NCBI RefSeq assembly: GCF_001687565.2 | Contig: NZ_CP016534.2 | Coordinates: forward strand, 1-64,000 | Source: Planococcus antarcticus DSM 14505 | GTDB lineage: Bacteria; Bacillota; Bacilli; Bacillales_A; Planococcaceae | Length of the DNA: 64,000 bases | Direction: 5' to 3' | In this document: positions 1-17,418 of the stretch, in pieces | Layout: each line of letters starts with the position of its first letter | Numbering within the stretch: the stretch's first letter is position 1 | Position numbers and translations under genes: made by a program | The notes under the pieces: generated by a model | The model's input: only the letters and a program-made list of their open reading frames with translations | Database searches by the model: none | What the model was told of the DNA's origin: nothing

Positions 1-1344
1 TTGAAACACTTAGACGAACTTTGGTCGAGTGTCTTAGCCCAAGTTGAAACAAAAATCTCCAAACCAAGTTTTGAAACGTGGTTAAAATCGACAAAACTTT
101 TGTCCTACCAGGATGATACAGTCACTATTTCAGCGCCAAATTCCTTTGCCCGTGATTGGTTAGAAAACCATTACGTACATTTGATTACTGGAATTTTATC
201 GGATTCCACCGGCGATGATATGCTGATTAAATTTGTTGTGCCCAAAGATCAAGATATGGATGATTTTCAACTCCCCGCACCTCGTGTTAAACCGGGACAA
301 GACCAGCAGCAAGAATTTTTGCCTGGCATGCTGAATCCTAAATACACTTTCGATACGTTTGTAATTGGTTCAGGCAACCGCTTCGCCCATGCCGCCTCTT
401 TAGCCGTGGCCGAAGCGCCAGCAAAAGCTTATAACCCGCTGTTTATCTATGGGGGAGTAGGACTTGGCAAGACACATTTAATGCATGCAATTGGACATTA
501 TGTCCTAGAACACAATCCAAATGCCAAAGTGGTTTACTTATCTTCGGAGAAATTTACAAACGAATTCATCAATTCGATTCGCGACAATAAAACAGGTGAA
601 TTCCGTGACAAATACAGGGGTGTAGACATCCTCTTGATTGATGATATTCAATTTTTAGCAGGTAAAGAGCAGACACAGGAAGAATTCTTCCATACATTTA
701 ACACGCTACACGAAGAATCCAAGCAGATCATCATTTCGAGTGACCGGCCTCCCAAAGAGATCCCGACACTAGAAGATCGGCTCCGTTCGCGCTTTGAATG
801 GGGCTTGATCACGGATATCACACCTCCTGATTTAGAGACTCGGATTGCTATTTTGGGCAAAAAAGCAAAAGCTGATGGACTGGATATTCCGAACGACGTT
901 ATGACTTATATTGCTAATTCTATTGACTCAAATATCCGTGAACTTGAAGGAGCATTAATCCGGGTTGTGGCTTATTCCTCTTTGATCAACCGTGATATGA
1001 GCGCTGAACTGGCTGCTGAAGCTTTAAAAGACATCATGCCGAATTCGAAACCGAAAGTGATTACGATTTTGGACATCCAAAATGCAGTCGGTGACCAATT
1101 TAACGTCAAACTGGAAGATTTCAAAACCAAACGTCGTACAAAAGACATTGCGTATCCACGCCAAGTCGCCATGCACCTATCCCGTGAAATGACAGATTTC
1201 TCTTTACCCAAAATTGGAGAGGAATTTGGAGGACGTGACCATACAACCGTAATTCACGCCCACGATAAAATCTCTAAAATGCTAAAAGACAATCAGCAGC
1301 TCCAGCAGGACGTTAAAGATATCAAAAGTGCGCTTGGCAAGTAA
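1..1344 (+). CDS. dnaA: Chromosomal replication initiator protein DnaA
   Basis: DnaA binds DnaA boxes at oriC and melts the origin to start replication. The 447-residue product has the family layout: N-terminal domain I (about 1-85), a short linker, an AAA+ domain with Walker A GGVGLGKT (151-158) and Walker B ILLIDD (210-215), and a C-terminal DNA-binding domain carrying the signature [12 protein letters not shown]. Length matches the Bacillus protein (about 446). The start is TTG at base 1, so promoter and ribosome binding site lie outside the window. DnaA boxes follow directly and dnaN comes next, the standard Bacillales origin order. Function is certain; only the choice of TTG cannot be tested, because nothing upstream is visible. 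Confidence 0.98.
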   Translation: MKHLDELWSSVLAQVETKISKPSFETWLKSTKLLSYQDDTVTISAPNSFARDWLENHYVHLITGILSDSTGDDMLIKFVVPKDQDMDDFQLPAPRVKPGQDQQQEFLPGMLNPKYTFDTFVIGSGNRFAHAASLAVAEAPAKAYNPLFIYGGVGLGKTHLMHAIGHYVLEHNPNAKVVYLSSEKFTNEFINSIRDNKTGEFRDKYRGVDILLIDDIQFLAGKEQTQEEFFHTFNTLHEESKQIIISSDRPPKEIPTLEDRLRSRFEWGLITDITPPDLETRIAILGKKAKADGLDIPNDVMTYIANSIDSNIRELEGALIRVVAYSSLINRDMSAELAAEALKDIMPNSKPKVITILDIQNAVGDQFNVKLEDFKTKRRTKDIAYPRQVAMHLSREMTDFSLPKIGEEFGGRDHTTVIHAHDKISKMLKDNQQLQQDVKDIKSALGK

Positions 1345-1515
1345 AAGGCTGTGGATAACCCAGTAATTTAGCAAGCAGTTTATGCACAGTTTGTCTACAT
1401 GTGGATAAACTGCTTTTATTGACTTTAAACGGCTTATCCACATATTCACAGCCCCTACTACTACTATTACTTTAAAAGCCTTTAAATAAAATATATATAT
1501 AAGCGAGGTTCGAGA
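1345..1515. other. oriC: oriC region between dnaA and dnaN: DnaA boxes and AT-rich unwinding segment
   Basis: Perfect DnaA boxes are seen as TGTGGATAA at 1350-1358 and 1400-1408 and as TTATCCACA at 1434-1442. TTATGCACA at 1380-1388 is a one-mismatch box. Next comes a strongly AT-rich run (about 1471-1504, including a TATATATATAA tract), the likely DNA unwinding element. In B. subtilis the dnaA-dnaN spacer holds the box cluster beside the unwinding element, while a second cluster lies upstream of dnaA; that part would be outside this window. Assignment as the functional origin is an inference from box density and synteny. Confidence 0.88.
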
Positions 1516-2652
1516 ATGAAATTCGAGATAAAACGTGAACGACTAGTTGAAGGATTAAACGATGTAATGAAAGCAGTAAGTTCAAAAACAACCATTCCAA
1601 TCTTAACGGGAATTAAAATGGACGTTTCTTCTGATGGAATGAGATTGACGGGCAGTGATTCTGACATCACGATCCAGACATTTATTCCGGCTGAAGAGGA
1701 TGGGGAACAAATTATCCAAGTAACTGATGGAGGAAGTATTGTTCTTCAAGCGAAGGTTTTCGGAGAAATCATTCGTAAATTACCAACTAATGAAGTCGAA
1801 ATTGAAATTACAGGGAATTTCCAGACTCATATTCGTTCTGGCAAATCGGAGTTCCATTTGATAGGCTTGGATGCTATGGATTATCCACAATTACCTGATA
1901 TTCAAGATGATCGTCTATTTACCATTCCAGCTGATTTATTAAAAACCATCAATCGTGAAACCGTGTTTGCCGTCTCAAGTTCAGAAACACGTCCCGTATT
2001 GACGGGCGTTCATTGGGAAGTAAAAGATGGAGAACTAATTTGTGTCGCAACAGATAGCCACCGTCTAGCTCGCCGTAAAACAAAACTCGAAACATTACCA
2101 GAAGGTGAATACAGCGTTGTTATTCCTGGGAAAAGCTTGACCGAATTGAATAAAATCCTGGACGATACTTCTGAAGCAGTCGAAATCGTCATGACCAACC
2201 AACAGGTTTTATTCAAATCCAAGCACATTCTTTTCTTCTCTCGTCTATTAGAAGGGAACTATCCTGATACAACTCGTCTCATACCTGCAGAGTACAAAAC
2301 GACTGTAACCGTAAATGGTCGTTCACTTCTGCAAGCGATTGACCGAGCGTCTTTATTGGCGAGAGAAGAGCGCAATAACGTAGTACGCTTCTCAGCAAAA
2401 GCTGGCAATGAAGTAGAAGTATCTTCTAATTCGCCGGAAGTAGGAAAAGTAGAAGAACAGTTACAAGCCCAAAGCATCGAAGGAGAAGAACTGAAGATCT
2501 CTTTTAGTGCCAAATTTATGATGGATGCGCTAAAAGCCATCGATGGACAAGATGTGGTGATTCAGTTTACTGGAGCTATGCGTCCATTCATCCTAAAATC
2601 AGCATTAGATGATTCAATTTTGCAGCTGATTCTTCCTGTCCGAACATATTGA
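1516..2652 (+). CDS. dnaN: DNA polymerase III beta subunit (sliding clamp)
   Basis: DnaN forms the dimeric ring that tethers DNA polymerase III to DNA and docks repair and initiation-control proteins. The 378-residue product matches the usual length and starts MKFEIKRERLVEGLNDVMKAV, as in Bacillus clamps; it ends with the conserved LILPVRTY. Three clamp folds of about 120 residues each account for the whole length. ATG at 1516 follows a modest GAGG-type ribosome binding site. It lies right after the origin boxes and ends at a hairpin terminator, so it may be read with dnaA or from its own promoter within the origin. Confidence 0.98.
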   Translation: MKFEIKRERLVEGLNDVMKAVSSKTTIPILTGIKMDVSSDGMRLTGSDSDITIQTFIPAEEDGEQIIQVTDGGSIVLQAKVFGEIIRKLPTNEVEIEITGNFQTHIRSGKSEFHLIGLDAMDYPQLPDIQDDRLFTIPADLLKTINRETVFAVSSSETRPVLTGVHWEVKDGELICVATDSHRLARRKTKLETLPEGEYSVVIPGKSLTELNKILDDTSEAVEIVMTNQQVLFKSKHILFFSRLLEGNYPDTTRLIPAEYKTTVTVNGRSLLQAIDRASLLAREERNNVVRFSAKAGNEVEVSSNSPEVGKVEEQLQAQSIEGEELKISFSAKFMMDALKAIDGQDVVIQFTGAMRPFILKSALDDSILQLILPVRTY

Positions 2653-2670
2653 AATTAAAACAGACCCTCA

Positions 2671-2696
2671 GGATAGCCATCTAGGCTATCCTTTTT
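2671..2696 (+). terminator. Intrinsic terminator after dnaN
   Basis: GGATAGCC (2671-2678) pairs perfectly with GGCTATCC (2684-2691) around a 5-base loop and is followed by five T. It sits 19 bases past the dnaN stop. Confidence 0.88.
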
Positions 2697-2758
2697 ACTT
2701 TTTAGCTAAAATAGGATAAAATAGAGGGATAGACTATGAATCGAAGGATGAGTGCATT

Positions 2759-2998
2759 TTGAGAGAAATCGGGATTGAGACTGAATATATAACACTTGGG
2801 CAATTGTTGAAAATGACGGATACTATAAGTTCAGGCGGAATGGCCAAATGGTTTTTAGGAGAACACGAAGTATTTGTAAATGGAGAAGCTGAAAACCGCA
2901 GAGGCCGAAAATTGCGTCCAAATGATCTTATCAATATTCCAGAGTTCGGAGATTTTCGTATCGTGACCGCTGAAGGCATGAGCTTCGATGCGGATTGA
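2759..2998 (+). CDS. yaaA: S4-domain RNA-binding protein YaaA
   Basis: Small S4-type RNA-binding protein of 79 residues. In B. subtilis the gene between dnaN and recF has the same size and fold and is linked to ribosome function, though its exact substrate is unclear to me. The S4 signature is visible as [18 protein letters not shown] followed by [15 protein letters not shown], the two-helix plus RNA-contact pattern. Start is TTG at 2759 behind AAGGATG. The 3' end overlaps recF by 11 bases, so the two are translationally linked. A TAAAAT hexamer at about 2716 could be the -10 of a small operon promoter. Confidence 0.9.
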   Translation: MREIGIETEYITLGQLLKMTDTISSGGMAKWFLGEHEVFVNGEAENRRGRKLRPNDLINIPEFGDFRIVTAEGMSFDAD

Positions 2999-4100
2999 CC
3001 GCCTTGAGCTTGTCAATTATCGAAACTACGAATCGCTAGAACTAGATTTTTCTCCAGAGATCAATGTTTTCATAGGAGAAAATGCACAAGGTAAAACCAA
3101 CATAATGGAATCACTGTATGTTTTATCCATGGCAAAATCGCATCGCACTTCAAATGACAAGGAACTAATACGCTGGGAAGCTGAATATGGTAAAATAAAA
3201 GCTGATGTTTACCGTAAATACGGCAAATTGCCTCTCGAAATCACTTTGTCGAAAAAAGGTAAGAAAGCGAAAGTCAATCATTTGGAACAACGCAGGTTGA
3301 GTGATTATGTTGGCCAATTGAATGTCGTTATGTTTGCTCCAGAAGACTTACACCTTGTCAAAGGAAGTCCGCAAGTGCGCAGACGTTTCATCGATATGGA
3401 GATTGGGCAGATTTCTCCAGTGTATCTACATGATTTAGTAACTTATCAAAAACTCCTCAAACAAAGAAATCATATATTGAAGCAACATTACGGAAAACAA
3501 ACGATTAATGACGTCATGTTCGACGTCTATACAGAACAATTTATCGAATCGGCTGTCAAAATCATCCGCAAGCGGTATCAGTTTATGGAACTTTTGCAAA
3601 AATGGGCCGCACCGATTCATCACGGCATTTCCCGTGGGCTAGAACAACTTCAAATCCGCTATCAACCGATCAGCGGTTTAAAGCCTGAATGGACGCCTGA
3701 AGAAATGGCGTCTTTTTTAGAGCAGAAACTGGTAGAAGTGAGCAAACGTGAAATTGAAAGAGGCGTAACGCTTGTAGGTCCGCACCGAGATGAACTTCAA
3801 TTTTTCGTTAACGGTTACGATGTTCAGACTTATGGTTCGCAAGGACAGCAACGAACCACCGCTTTGTCTTTAAAATTAGCTGAAATTGAGCTGATTAAGC
3901 AGGAAGTTGGAGAAGCACCAGTGCTGTTGCTAGACGATGTCCTCTCCGAATTGGATGACTACAGACAGTCCCATTTATTGAATACGATTAAAGGATCCGT
4001 GCAGACATTTGTCACAACGACAAGTGTTGAAGGCATCCAACATGAAACAATTAAAAGTGCGCGTCTTTTTGAAGTATCCCACGGGACAGTCAAGGAGTGA
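2988..4100 (+). CDS. recF: DNA replication and repair protein RecF
   Basis: RecF is an SMC-like ATPase that helps load RecA at gapped DNA and restart stalled forks. The 370-residue product shows Walker A GENAQGKT (30-37), the ABC-type signature region [16 protein letters not shown] and the Walker B stretch [12 protein letters not shown] near the C terminus. Length is the family norm. It overlaps yaaA by 11 bases, giving a dnaN-yaaA-recF cluster. The usual next gene, remB, is only a relic here, and gyrB follows 246 bases later. Confidence 0.97.
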   Translation: MRIDRLELVNYRNYESLELDFSPEINVFIGENAQGKTNIMESLYVLSMAKSHRTSNDKELIRWEAEYGKIKADVYRKYGKLPLEITLSKKGKKAKVNHLEQRRLSDYVGQLNVVMFAPEDLHLVKGSPQVRRRFIDMEIGQISPVYLHDLVTYQKLLKQRNHILKQHYGKQTINDVMFDVYTEQFIESAVKIIRKRYQFMELLQKWAAPIHHGISRGLEQLQIRYQPISGLKPEWTPEEMASFLEQKLVEVSKREIERGVTLVGPHRDELQFFVNGYDVQTYGSQGQQRTTALSLKLAEIELIKQEVGEAPVLLLDDVLSELDDYRQSHLLNTIKGSVQTFVTTTSVEGIQHETIKSARLFEVSHGTVKE

Positions 4101-4106
4101 AAACAT

Positions 4107-6275
<2,169 letters not shown>

Positions 6276-6305
6276 GCGATGTAAAGTTGAGAGGAGGCTG
6301 CGGAT

Positions 6306-8888
6306 ATGGCTGAACGGCCAAGCAGCGGTGTTGAAGAAATAAACATAAGTACGGAAATGCGAACTTCTTTTTTGGATTATGCAATGAGCGTAATCGTATC
6401 CCGTGCCTTACCGGATGTGCGTGATGGGTTAAAACCAGTCCATCGCCGCATTTTATATGCAATGCATGATTTAGGAATTACCTCAGACAAGGCCTATAAA
6501 AAATCAGCACGTATCGTCGGAGATGTTATTGGTAAATACCATCCCCACGGTGATGTAGCTGTTTACGAAACCATGGTCCGCATGGCACAAGATTTCAGCT
6601 ATCGCTATATGCTAGTGGATGGACACGGGAATTTTGGATCAGTCGATGGAGATTCGGCTGCAGCGATGCGTTACACGGAGTCCAAAATGTCGAAAATTTC
6701 CATGGAATTGCTGCGTGACCTAAACAAAAATACAATTGACTACAGAGATAATTACGATGGTCAGGAAAAAGAACCAGTTGTTTTGCCAAGCCGTTTCCCT
6801 AACCTTTTAGTAAATGGAACTTCCGGTATCGCAGTTGGAATGGCAACCAATATTCCACCGCATCATTTAGGTGAAACAATTGATGCCGTGCTGGCATTGG
6901 CTGACAATCCGGCCATCACTACAGAAGAGCTGATGGAATTCATTCCTGGCCCTGATTTCCCGACTGGCGGCATCATTCTCGGCCGCAGTGGCATTCGACG
7001 TGCTTATGAAACCGGGAAAGGCTCTGTTCTAATCCGTTCAGTTGTCGATATTGAAACGAAAGCCAATGGTAAGGAAGTTATCATCGTCAACGAAATTCCT
7101 TATCAAGTAAACAAAGCCCGTTTGATTGAGAAGATTGCCGAGCTCGTGCGCGATAAGCGGATAGACGGCATCACTGATCTGCGGGATGAATCTGACCGTA
7201 ACGGCATGCGCATCGTCATCGAAGTTCGTAGAGATGCCAGTGCAAGTGTCTTACTAAATAATTTATATAAACAAACAGCTATGCAAACAAGCTTCGGCAT
7301 CAATATGCTGGCGTTGGTAGATGGTCATCCGAAAGTCCTGGGCTTGAAAGAAGTTCTTTTCCACTATTTGGAGCATCAAAAAGTGGTTATTCGCCGCCGT
7401 ACACAATTCGAGCTGACCAAAGCGGAAGATCGCGCGCATATTTTAGAAGGTTTACGTATTGCCTTGGACCATATCGATGCGATTATCGCCTTAATTCGTG
7501 GTTCACAGACTGCTGAGCAGGCACGCAATGGATTGATGACTGATTTCAATTTGACTGAACGCCAATCGCAAGCGATTTTAGATATGCGCCTGCAGCGTTT
7601 GACTGGGTTGGAACGGGATAAAATCGAGGAAGAATATCTAGCACTTGTAAAATTGATCGAAGAACTCCGGGATATTCTGGCAAATGAACACCGCATCCTT
7701 GAAATCATCCAAGAAGAGATGCTTGAAATAAAAGAACGTTTCAGCGATAAACGGAGAACGGAAATCACGACAGGTGGAGCGGAAATGTTCGAAGATGAAG
7801 ATTTGATTCCAGTGGAAGCTTCGGTATTGACGCTAACCCATAATGGCTACATCAAACGTTTGCCAGCTAACACTTACCGCAGTCAAAAGCGTGGCGGACG
7901 CGGAGTGCAGGGCATGGGCACAAACGAAGACGATTTTGTTGAACATTTACTGTACACGTCTACCCACGACACTATTTTGTTCTTCACGAACAAAGGGAAA
8001 GTGTATCGTAAAAAAGGCTATCAGATTCCTGAGTACGGCCGGACCGCCAAAGGCTTGCCTCTGGTTAACCTGTTGGAAATCAGCAAGGAAGAAAAAGTCA
8101 CAGCCGTTATACGTGTCGATGAATTCAAAGAAGATGCTTTCTTCTTCTTCACGACACGCGAAGGCATCAGTAAACGGACCCCTGTGACAAATTATTCTAA
8201 CATCCGTCAAAACGGCTTGATTGCCATCAGCCTTCGAGAAGAAGATGAACTGATTTCAGTGAAGCTAACAGACGGCAATAAAGAAATGGTTATTGGTACG
8301 AAAAATGGTGCCTTAATTCGATTCCCTGAAACGGATATTCGCAGCATGGGCCGAACGGCAACTGGCGTACGAGGTATCCGTCTTCGCGAAGGAGATGCGG
8401 TAGTCGGCATGGAGATTTTGGATCCTAACGACAACGTATTAGTTATCACAGAGAAAGGATACGGCAAACAGACGAAAGAATCTGAGTATCGTGTCCAATC
8501 CAGAGGCGGAATGGGAATCAAGACTTGCCAAATCACTGATAAAAACGGACCTCTTGTTGCAGTTCGAACTGTTAATGGAACGGAAGACATCATGCTGATC
8601 ACCGTCAACGGGATTTTGATCCGTATGGACGTTAATGATATCTCAACAACAGGCAGAAGTACGCAAGGTGTTCGGTTAATTCGATTGGGTGACGATGAGA
8701 TTGTCGCTACTGTGGCCAAAGTTAAGAAAGATATTGAGATTCCTGAAGATTTGGAAGAGATCGAAGGGGACATCGAAAAAACATTGATCGAAGAAAGTGC
8801 TGAAGCAGATGTTTTTGAAGAAGAAGATATGGTTGCGGATGAAAAGATTGATGATATAGAAGAAACTCCAGAAAAAGACGAAGAGTAA
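6306..8888 (+). CDS. gyrA: DNA gyrase subunit A, with valine at residue 84
   Basis: GyrA is the DNA breakage-reunion subunit of gyrase. The 860-residue product contains the catalytic tyrosine Y123 in AAAMRYTES, the winged-helix and tower region, the C-terminal beta-pinwheel with the GyrA box QKRGGRG, and a very acidic tail after about residue 805. The quinolone region reads [10 protein letters not shown]: residue 84 is valine (codon GTA, 6555-6557), where B. subtilis has Ser84 and E. coli has Ser83; Glu88 is kept. GGAGG lies just before ATG 6306. It is the second gene of the gyrBA operon and ends at a strong terminator. Confidence 0.98.
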   Translation: MAERPSSGVEEINISTEMRTSFLDYAMSVIVSRALPDVRDGLKPVHRRILYAMHDLGITSDKAYKKSARIVGDVIGKYHPHGDVAVYETMVRMAQDFSYRYMLVDGHGNFGSVDGDSAAAMRYTESKMSKISMELLRDLNKNTIDYRDNYDGQEKEPVVLPSRFPNLLVNGTSGIAVGMATNIPPHHLGETIDAVLALADNPAITTEELMEFIPGPDFPTGGIILGRSGIRRAYETGKGSVLIRSVVDIETKANGKEVIIVNEIPYQVNKARLIEKIAELVRDKRIDGITDLRDESDRNGMRIVIEVRRDASASVLLNNLYKQTAMQTSFGINMLALVDGHPKVLGLKEVLFHYLEHQKVVIRRRTQFELTKAEDRAHILEGLRIALDHIDAIIALIRGSQTAEQARNGLMTDFNLTERQSQAILDMRLQRLTGLERDKIEEEYLALVKLIEELRDILANEHRILEIIQEEMLEIKERFSDKRRTEITTGGAEMFEDEDLIPVEASVLTLTHNGYIKRLPANTYRSQKRGGRGVQGMGTNEDDFVEHLLYTSTHDTILFFTNKGKVYRKKGYQIPEYGRTAKGLPLVNLLEISKEEKVTAVIRVDEFKEDAFFFFTTREGISKRTPVTNYSNIRQNGLIAISLREEDELISVKLTDGNKEMVIGTKNGALIRFPETDIRSMGRTATGVRGIRLREGDAVVGMEILDPNDNVLVITEKGYGKQTKESEYRVQSRGGMGIKTCQITDKNGPLVAVRTVNGTEDIMLITVNGILIRMDVNDISTTGRSTQGVRLIRLGDDEIVATVAKVKKDIEIPEDLEEIEGDIEKTLIEESAEADVFEEEDMVADEKIDDIEETPEKDEE

Positions 8889-8902
8889 TACGAAACTTTC
8901 AG

Positions 8903-8931
8903 CCTGCTGACTTCATTCAGCGGGTTTTTTT
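8903..8931 (+). terminator. Intrinsic terminator after gyrA
   Basis: CCTGCTGA (8903-8910) pairs with TTCAGCGGG (8915-8923, one imperfect position) and is followed by eight T. It closes the gyrBA operon. Confidence 0.88.
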
Positions 8932-8934
8932 GCG

Positions 8935-9300
8935 GCAAATATTTAGTAATAAGTCTATGCAGAACTGCTCGGGTCAATGAATGATTTCATTGAATCAAAG
9001 AGTTTGTCAGGGTTTCACTGGGTTATAGATGCCAGCAAGGATTTGTGAGCCGTGGTATGACAGCGGGTGTTTTGACTTCTTCCTGGATATTTTCTGCGAT
9101 CGTTTTGAAGTGGGAACTTTTCACAATGGCTGCGACAACTCTTGCGATAGCGAAAATTTTTTCCCAAAAGACATGCTGGGCTTGCTACAGAAACTAGTAA
9201 TTGCTCTGGCTGAGGTGCTTAGTCTTGGTGGTCTCGTCTGTACAAAGAAACAGAGACGACAAGGACTGCTATGCTGTGCTTGAAGCAAAAGTATTGAACA
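8935..9300 (-). other. Unassigned relic DNA beside the IS30 remnant
   Basis: No intact gene is present. On the minus strand one frame reads MALSQIELFNTFASSTA and, after stops, AQHVFWEKIFAIARVVAAIV and FKTIAENIQEEVKTPAVIP. This looks like an eroded coding sequence rather than random spacer, but I do not recognise the family. The IS30 frame runs into it at about 9310, so it probably met the IS through a deletion or a second insertion. The left inverted repeat expected for the IS is not visible here. Confidence 0.35.
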
Positions 9301-10187
9301 GTTCAATTTGAGAAAGTGCCATAAACTTTCCGCGCTCGCAGGAGGTATACGGGTGTGTAAAAAAGACTGCCGTTTTGTCCTTTTCGAGCGACGCAGCCAG
9401 TTCTGCGAACTCCGACCCGTTGTCGGAAGTAATGGTCTTGAAGACCTGAGCGAAGTTCGCGTCAAACTTGTTCCGCACGAGTTCCAACGCTTTCGTAATG
9501 GAATCACTGCCCTTGTCATCGATCCGGATGATGATTTCCTGGCGGGTCTTCCGTTCAGTCAGCGTCATCAAGGCTTCGTCCTGGCTTTTCTTGCCGATGA
9601 CCGTATCGATTTCCCAATGACCGAATTCGGTCCGGTCTTCCACGGCTTCCGGTCGCTCTTCGATACTGCGGCCAAGCACGCGCTTGTTCACTCGGATCCG
9701 CCGCTTTTTTGTATTCAGCCGCACTTTCATCGGGAGGTCGATGTTTTTGACCCCGATGTAGCCAAGCTCGATGTAATTGTAAAGCGTTTTGGTGCAGACC
9801 CGTTTGCCTTCGAATTGTTCATGGAATGTTGCAGAGCCGCAGACCGCGTCGGGTGACCAATGGTCGTCCAAGATTTTGGTTTCTGCGTACTGGATAAATC
9901 CGATGGCGTCATCTAGCTTGAGTTTGGCTCCACAGGCTTGGCGGTTTTCTTCGTATTTCAACTGTCCGGTTTCCGGAAAGTAGGCTTCGAATGTCGCACG
10001 GCCGGTCTTCATCTGCGTGACGGTGCCACGTTTGAGTTCTCGGCTGATTGTGCTTTTGGCGCAGCCAATCGCTTCTGCAATAGCGGTTTGGGTTTTTCCC
10101 TCCTCCTGAAGCGCGGCGATTCGCCCACGGTCGAAAGGGGTCAAGTGTTTAAACGAGCGTTTTGGTGTGGTAGACTGTGTGTGCCAT
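9269..10187 (-). pseudogene. IS30-family transposase, 5' frameshift and 3' truncation
   Basis: The frame shows IS30 hallmarks: an N-terminal helix-turn-helix (LTPFDRGRIAAL, AIGCAKSTISRELKRGT), catalytic GHWEIDTVIG and TSDNGSEF, and HPYTSCERG, whose glutamate should be the last DDE residue. After ERG the family continues for about 60-70 residues, but here it runs into unrelated sequence and stops at 9269. The 5' end is also broken: ATG at 10187 has GGAGG in front but stops after 12 codons, while SFKHLTPFDRG is in another frame. Restoring one CA unit to the CACACA run near the start would rejoin the frames. Inactive on both counts. It lies between gyrA and rRNA operon A, reading toward gyrA. 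Confidence 0.85.
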
Positions 10188-10261
10188 AGATAAACCTCCG
10201 TATCGATTGATGTTTCGTCGACTTAATCATACACGGTTTATCTGTGGCTTTTTCTGTTTTT

Positions 10262-10305
10262 TTAGCAAGTTAGCTGTTGCATTTCATTTTACAACTAGCC
10301 GTCAA
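10262..10305 (-). repeat. Possible surviving terminal inverted repeat of the IS30 remnant
   Basis: The stretch GTTGCATTTCATTTTACAAC (10274-10293) lies upstream of the transposase start and resembles the AT-rich ends of IS30-type elements that contain GTTGCA. The partner repeat is not found on the gyrA side, in keeping with truncation there. The match is from memory and weak. Confidence 0.4.
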
Positions 10306-10346
10306 AAAAGAGTTTCGATAAAACTAAAGTTTTTTTGCATAAACTG

Positions 10347-10375
10347 TTGACTCATACATATCAGCATGGTATATT
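10347..10375 (+). promoter_or_regulatory. Promoter of rRNA operon A
   Basis: TTGACT (10347-10352), a 17-base spacer and TATATT (10370-10375) give a near-consensus sigma-A promoter about 230 bases before 16S. The transcribed leader contains CTTGAAAACTGAAC (about 10413-10426), like the boxA-type antitermination signal of Bacillales rrn leaders. Confidence 0.8.
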
Positions 10376-10603
10376 AATCAAGTCGCCAATGAGCGCGGCA
10401 AATAAACTGAACCTTGAAAACTGAACAGCAAAACGTCAACGAAAGACGTCACGAGCACGACTTTTGCGAAGGTTGCCACCGGCAATTGGAGCAGAGTTGT
10501 CCATCTACTCGGTGTTCGTGACTACAACTTACTGATCAGCTTTGTGCAGATCAAGCCATCTTCGGATGGTGCCAGCAACAACTAGAGCAGTCAAATGTTC
10601 TCT
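10376..10603 (+). other. Leader of rRNA operon A
   Basis: No gene. The leader matches that of operon B from about 10409, except for a C/T change at 10500 and the loss of 14 bases near 10458, which in operon B form the loop and one arm of a GAGCAC-TTCG-GTGC hairpin. The last 100 bases can pair with the 16S 3' flank as RNase III processing stems; this is inferred, not folded by computer. Confidence 0.65.
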
Positions 10604-12161
<1,558 letters not shown>

Positions 12162-12355
12162 ATAAATTCGGAACCGAGGTTTTCTCGGGGTTGACGTTTT
12201 GCGTTCAGTTTTGAAGGTTCACCTTCAGGCGGCAACGCCTTTTTTTGTGACTTTCAATCTTGTTCTTTGAAAACTGGATAAAATGACATTGAAACAAAAA
12301 TGAAGCAATTCATGTACGCTTGGCACTTGGTGCCACAACTTTTTAATTAACCATT

Positions 12356-15287
<2,932 letters not shown>

Positions 15288-15372
15288 ACAATGTATCATG
15301 AAGGAATTTCAATGGGTCAATGTCGTTTATCCAGTTTTGAAAGAATAAGGAAAAGTTTTTTTATGAAAAAGC

Positions 15373-15400
15373 TTGTAAAAACCTGTGAGATTGGTATAAT
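15373..15400 (+). promoter_or_regulatory. Candidate promoter inside the 23S-5S spacer of operon A
   Basis: TTGTAA (15373-15378), a 16-base spacer and a perfect TATAAT (15395-15400) stand 25 bases before the 5S gene. Operon B has no equivalent: its spacer there is much shorter and different. If active, the promoter would make 5S partly independent of the rrn promoter. No experimental support is visible in the sequence. Confidence 0.5.
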
Positions 15401-15424
15401 CAATCTTGTCTTTCAAAACCAAAT

Positions 15425-15541
15425 AGTCCAGTGATGATGGCAAAGAGGCCACACCCGTTCCCATCCCGAACACGGCAGTTAAGCTCTTTTGCGCTGATGG
15501 TAGTTGGGGGTTTCCCCCTGTGAGAGTAAGACGTCGCTGGG
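15425..15541 (+). rRNA. 5S ribosomal RNA, operon A
   Basis: About 116 bases with GAGGCCACACCCGTTCCCAT, CCGAACACGGCAGTTAAGCTC and GGTAGTTGGGGG followed by the closing arm CGTCGCTGG, which pairs with CCAGTGATG at the 5' end. It appears identical to the second 5S gene of operon B and differs at three bases from the first one there. Confidence 0.94.
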
Positions 15542-15549
15542 CACATTGA

Positions 15550-15587
15550 AACAAGTCGTTACCGATTCCGGTAACGGCTTGTTTATT
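15550..15587 (+). terminator. Terminator of rRNA operon A
   Basis: AACAAGTCGTTACC (15550-15563) pairs with GGTAACGGCTTGTT (15570-15583), one of the strongest hairpins in the window, followed by a short T-rich run. The same hairpin ends operon B. Confidence 0.88.
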
Positions 15588-17289
<1,702 letters not shown>

Positions 17290-17297
17290 TTTAGTTA

Positions 17298-17343
17298 AAG
17301 GCATCTTTTCCTTCGGTTAAAATGAAGGAAAAGATGCCTTTTT
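17298..17343 (+). terminator. Terminator after guaB
   Basis: AAGGCATCTTTTCCTTC (17298-17314) pairs perfectly with its complement at 17324-17340 and is followed by T residues. Confidence 0.88.
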
Positions 17344-17418
17344 CATGTTTTTGTTTTTATGCACAACGAATATGATAAAATAGCATGTGGAATCTTATAA
17401 ACGGAGGTATTCAAATAC

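Noticed and set aside
8207..8977. 256-codon frame on the minus strand opposite the end of gyrA
   Set aside because: Serine/isoleucine-rich shadow of gyrA codons with no ribosome binding site and no family features.
9308..9856. 182-codon plus-strand frame across the IS30 remnant
   Set aside because: It is the complement of the transposase frame, which has clear catalytic motifs; the plus frame has none.
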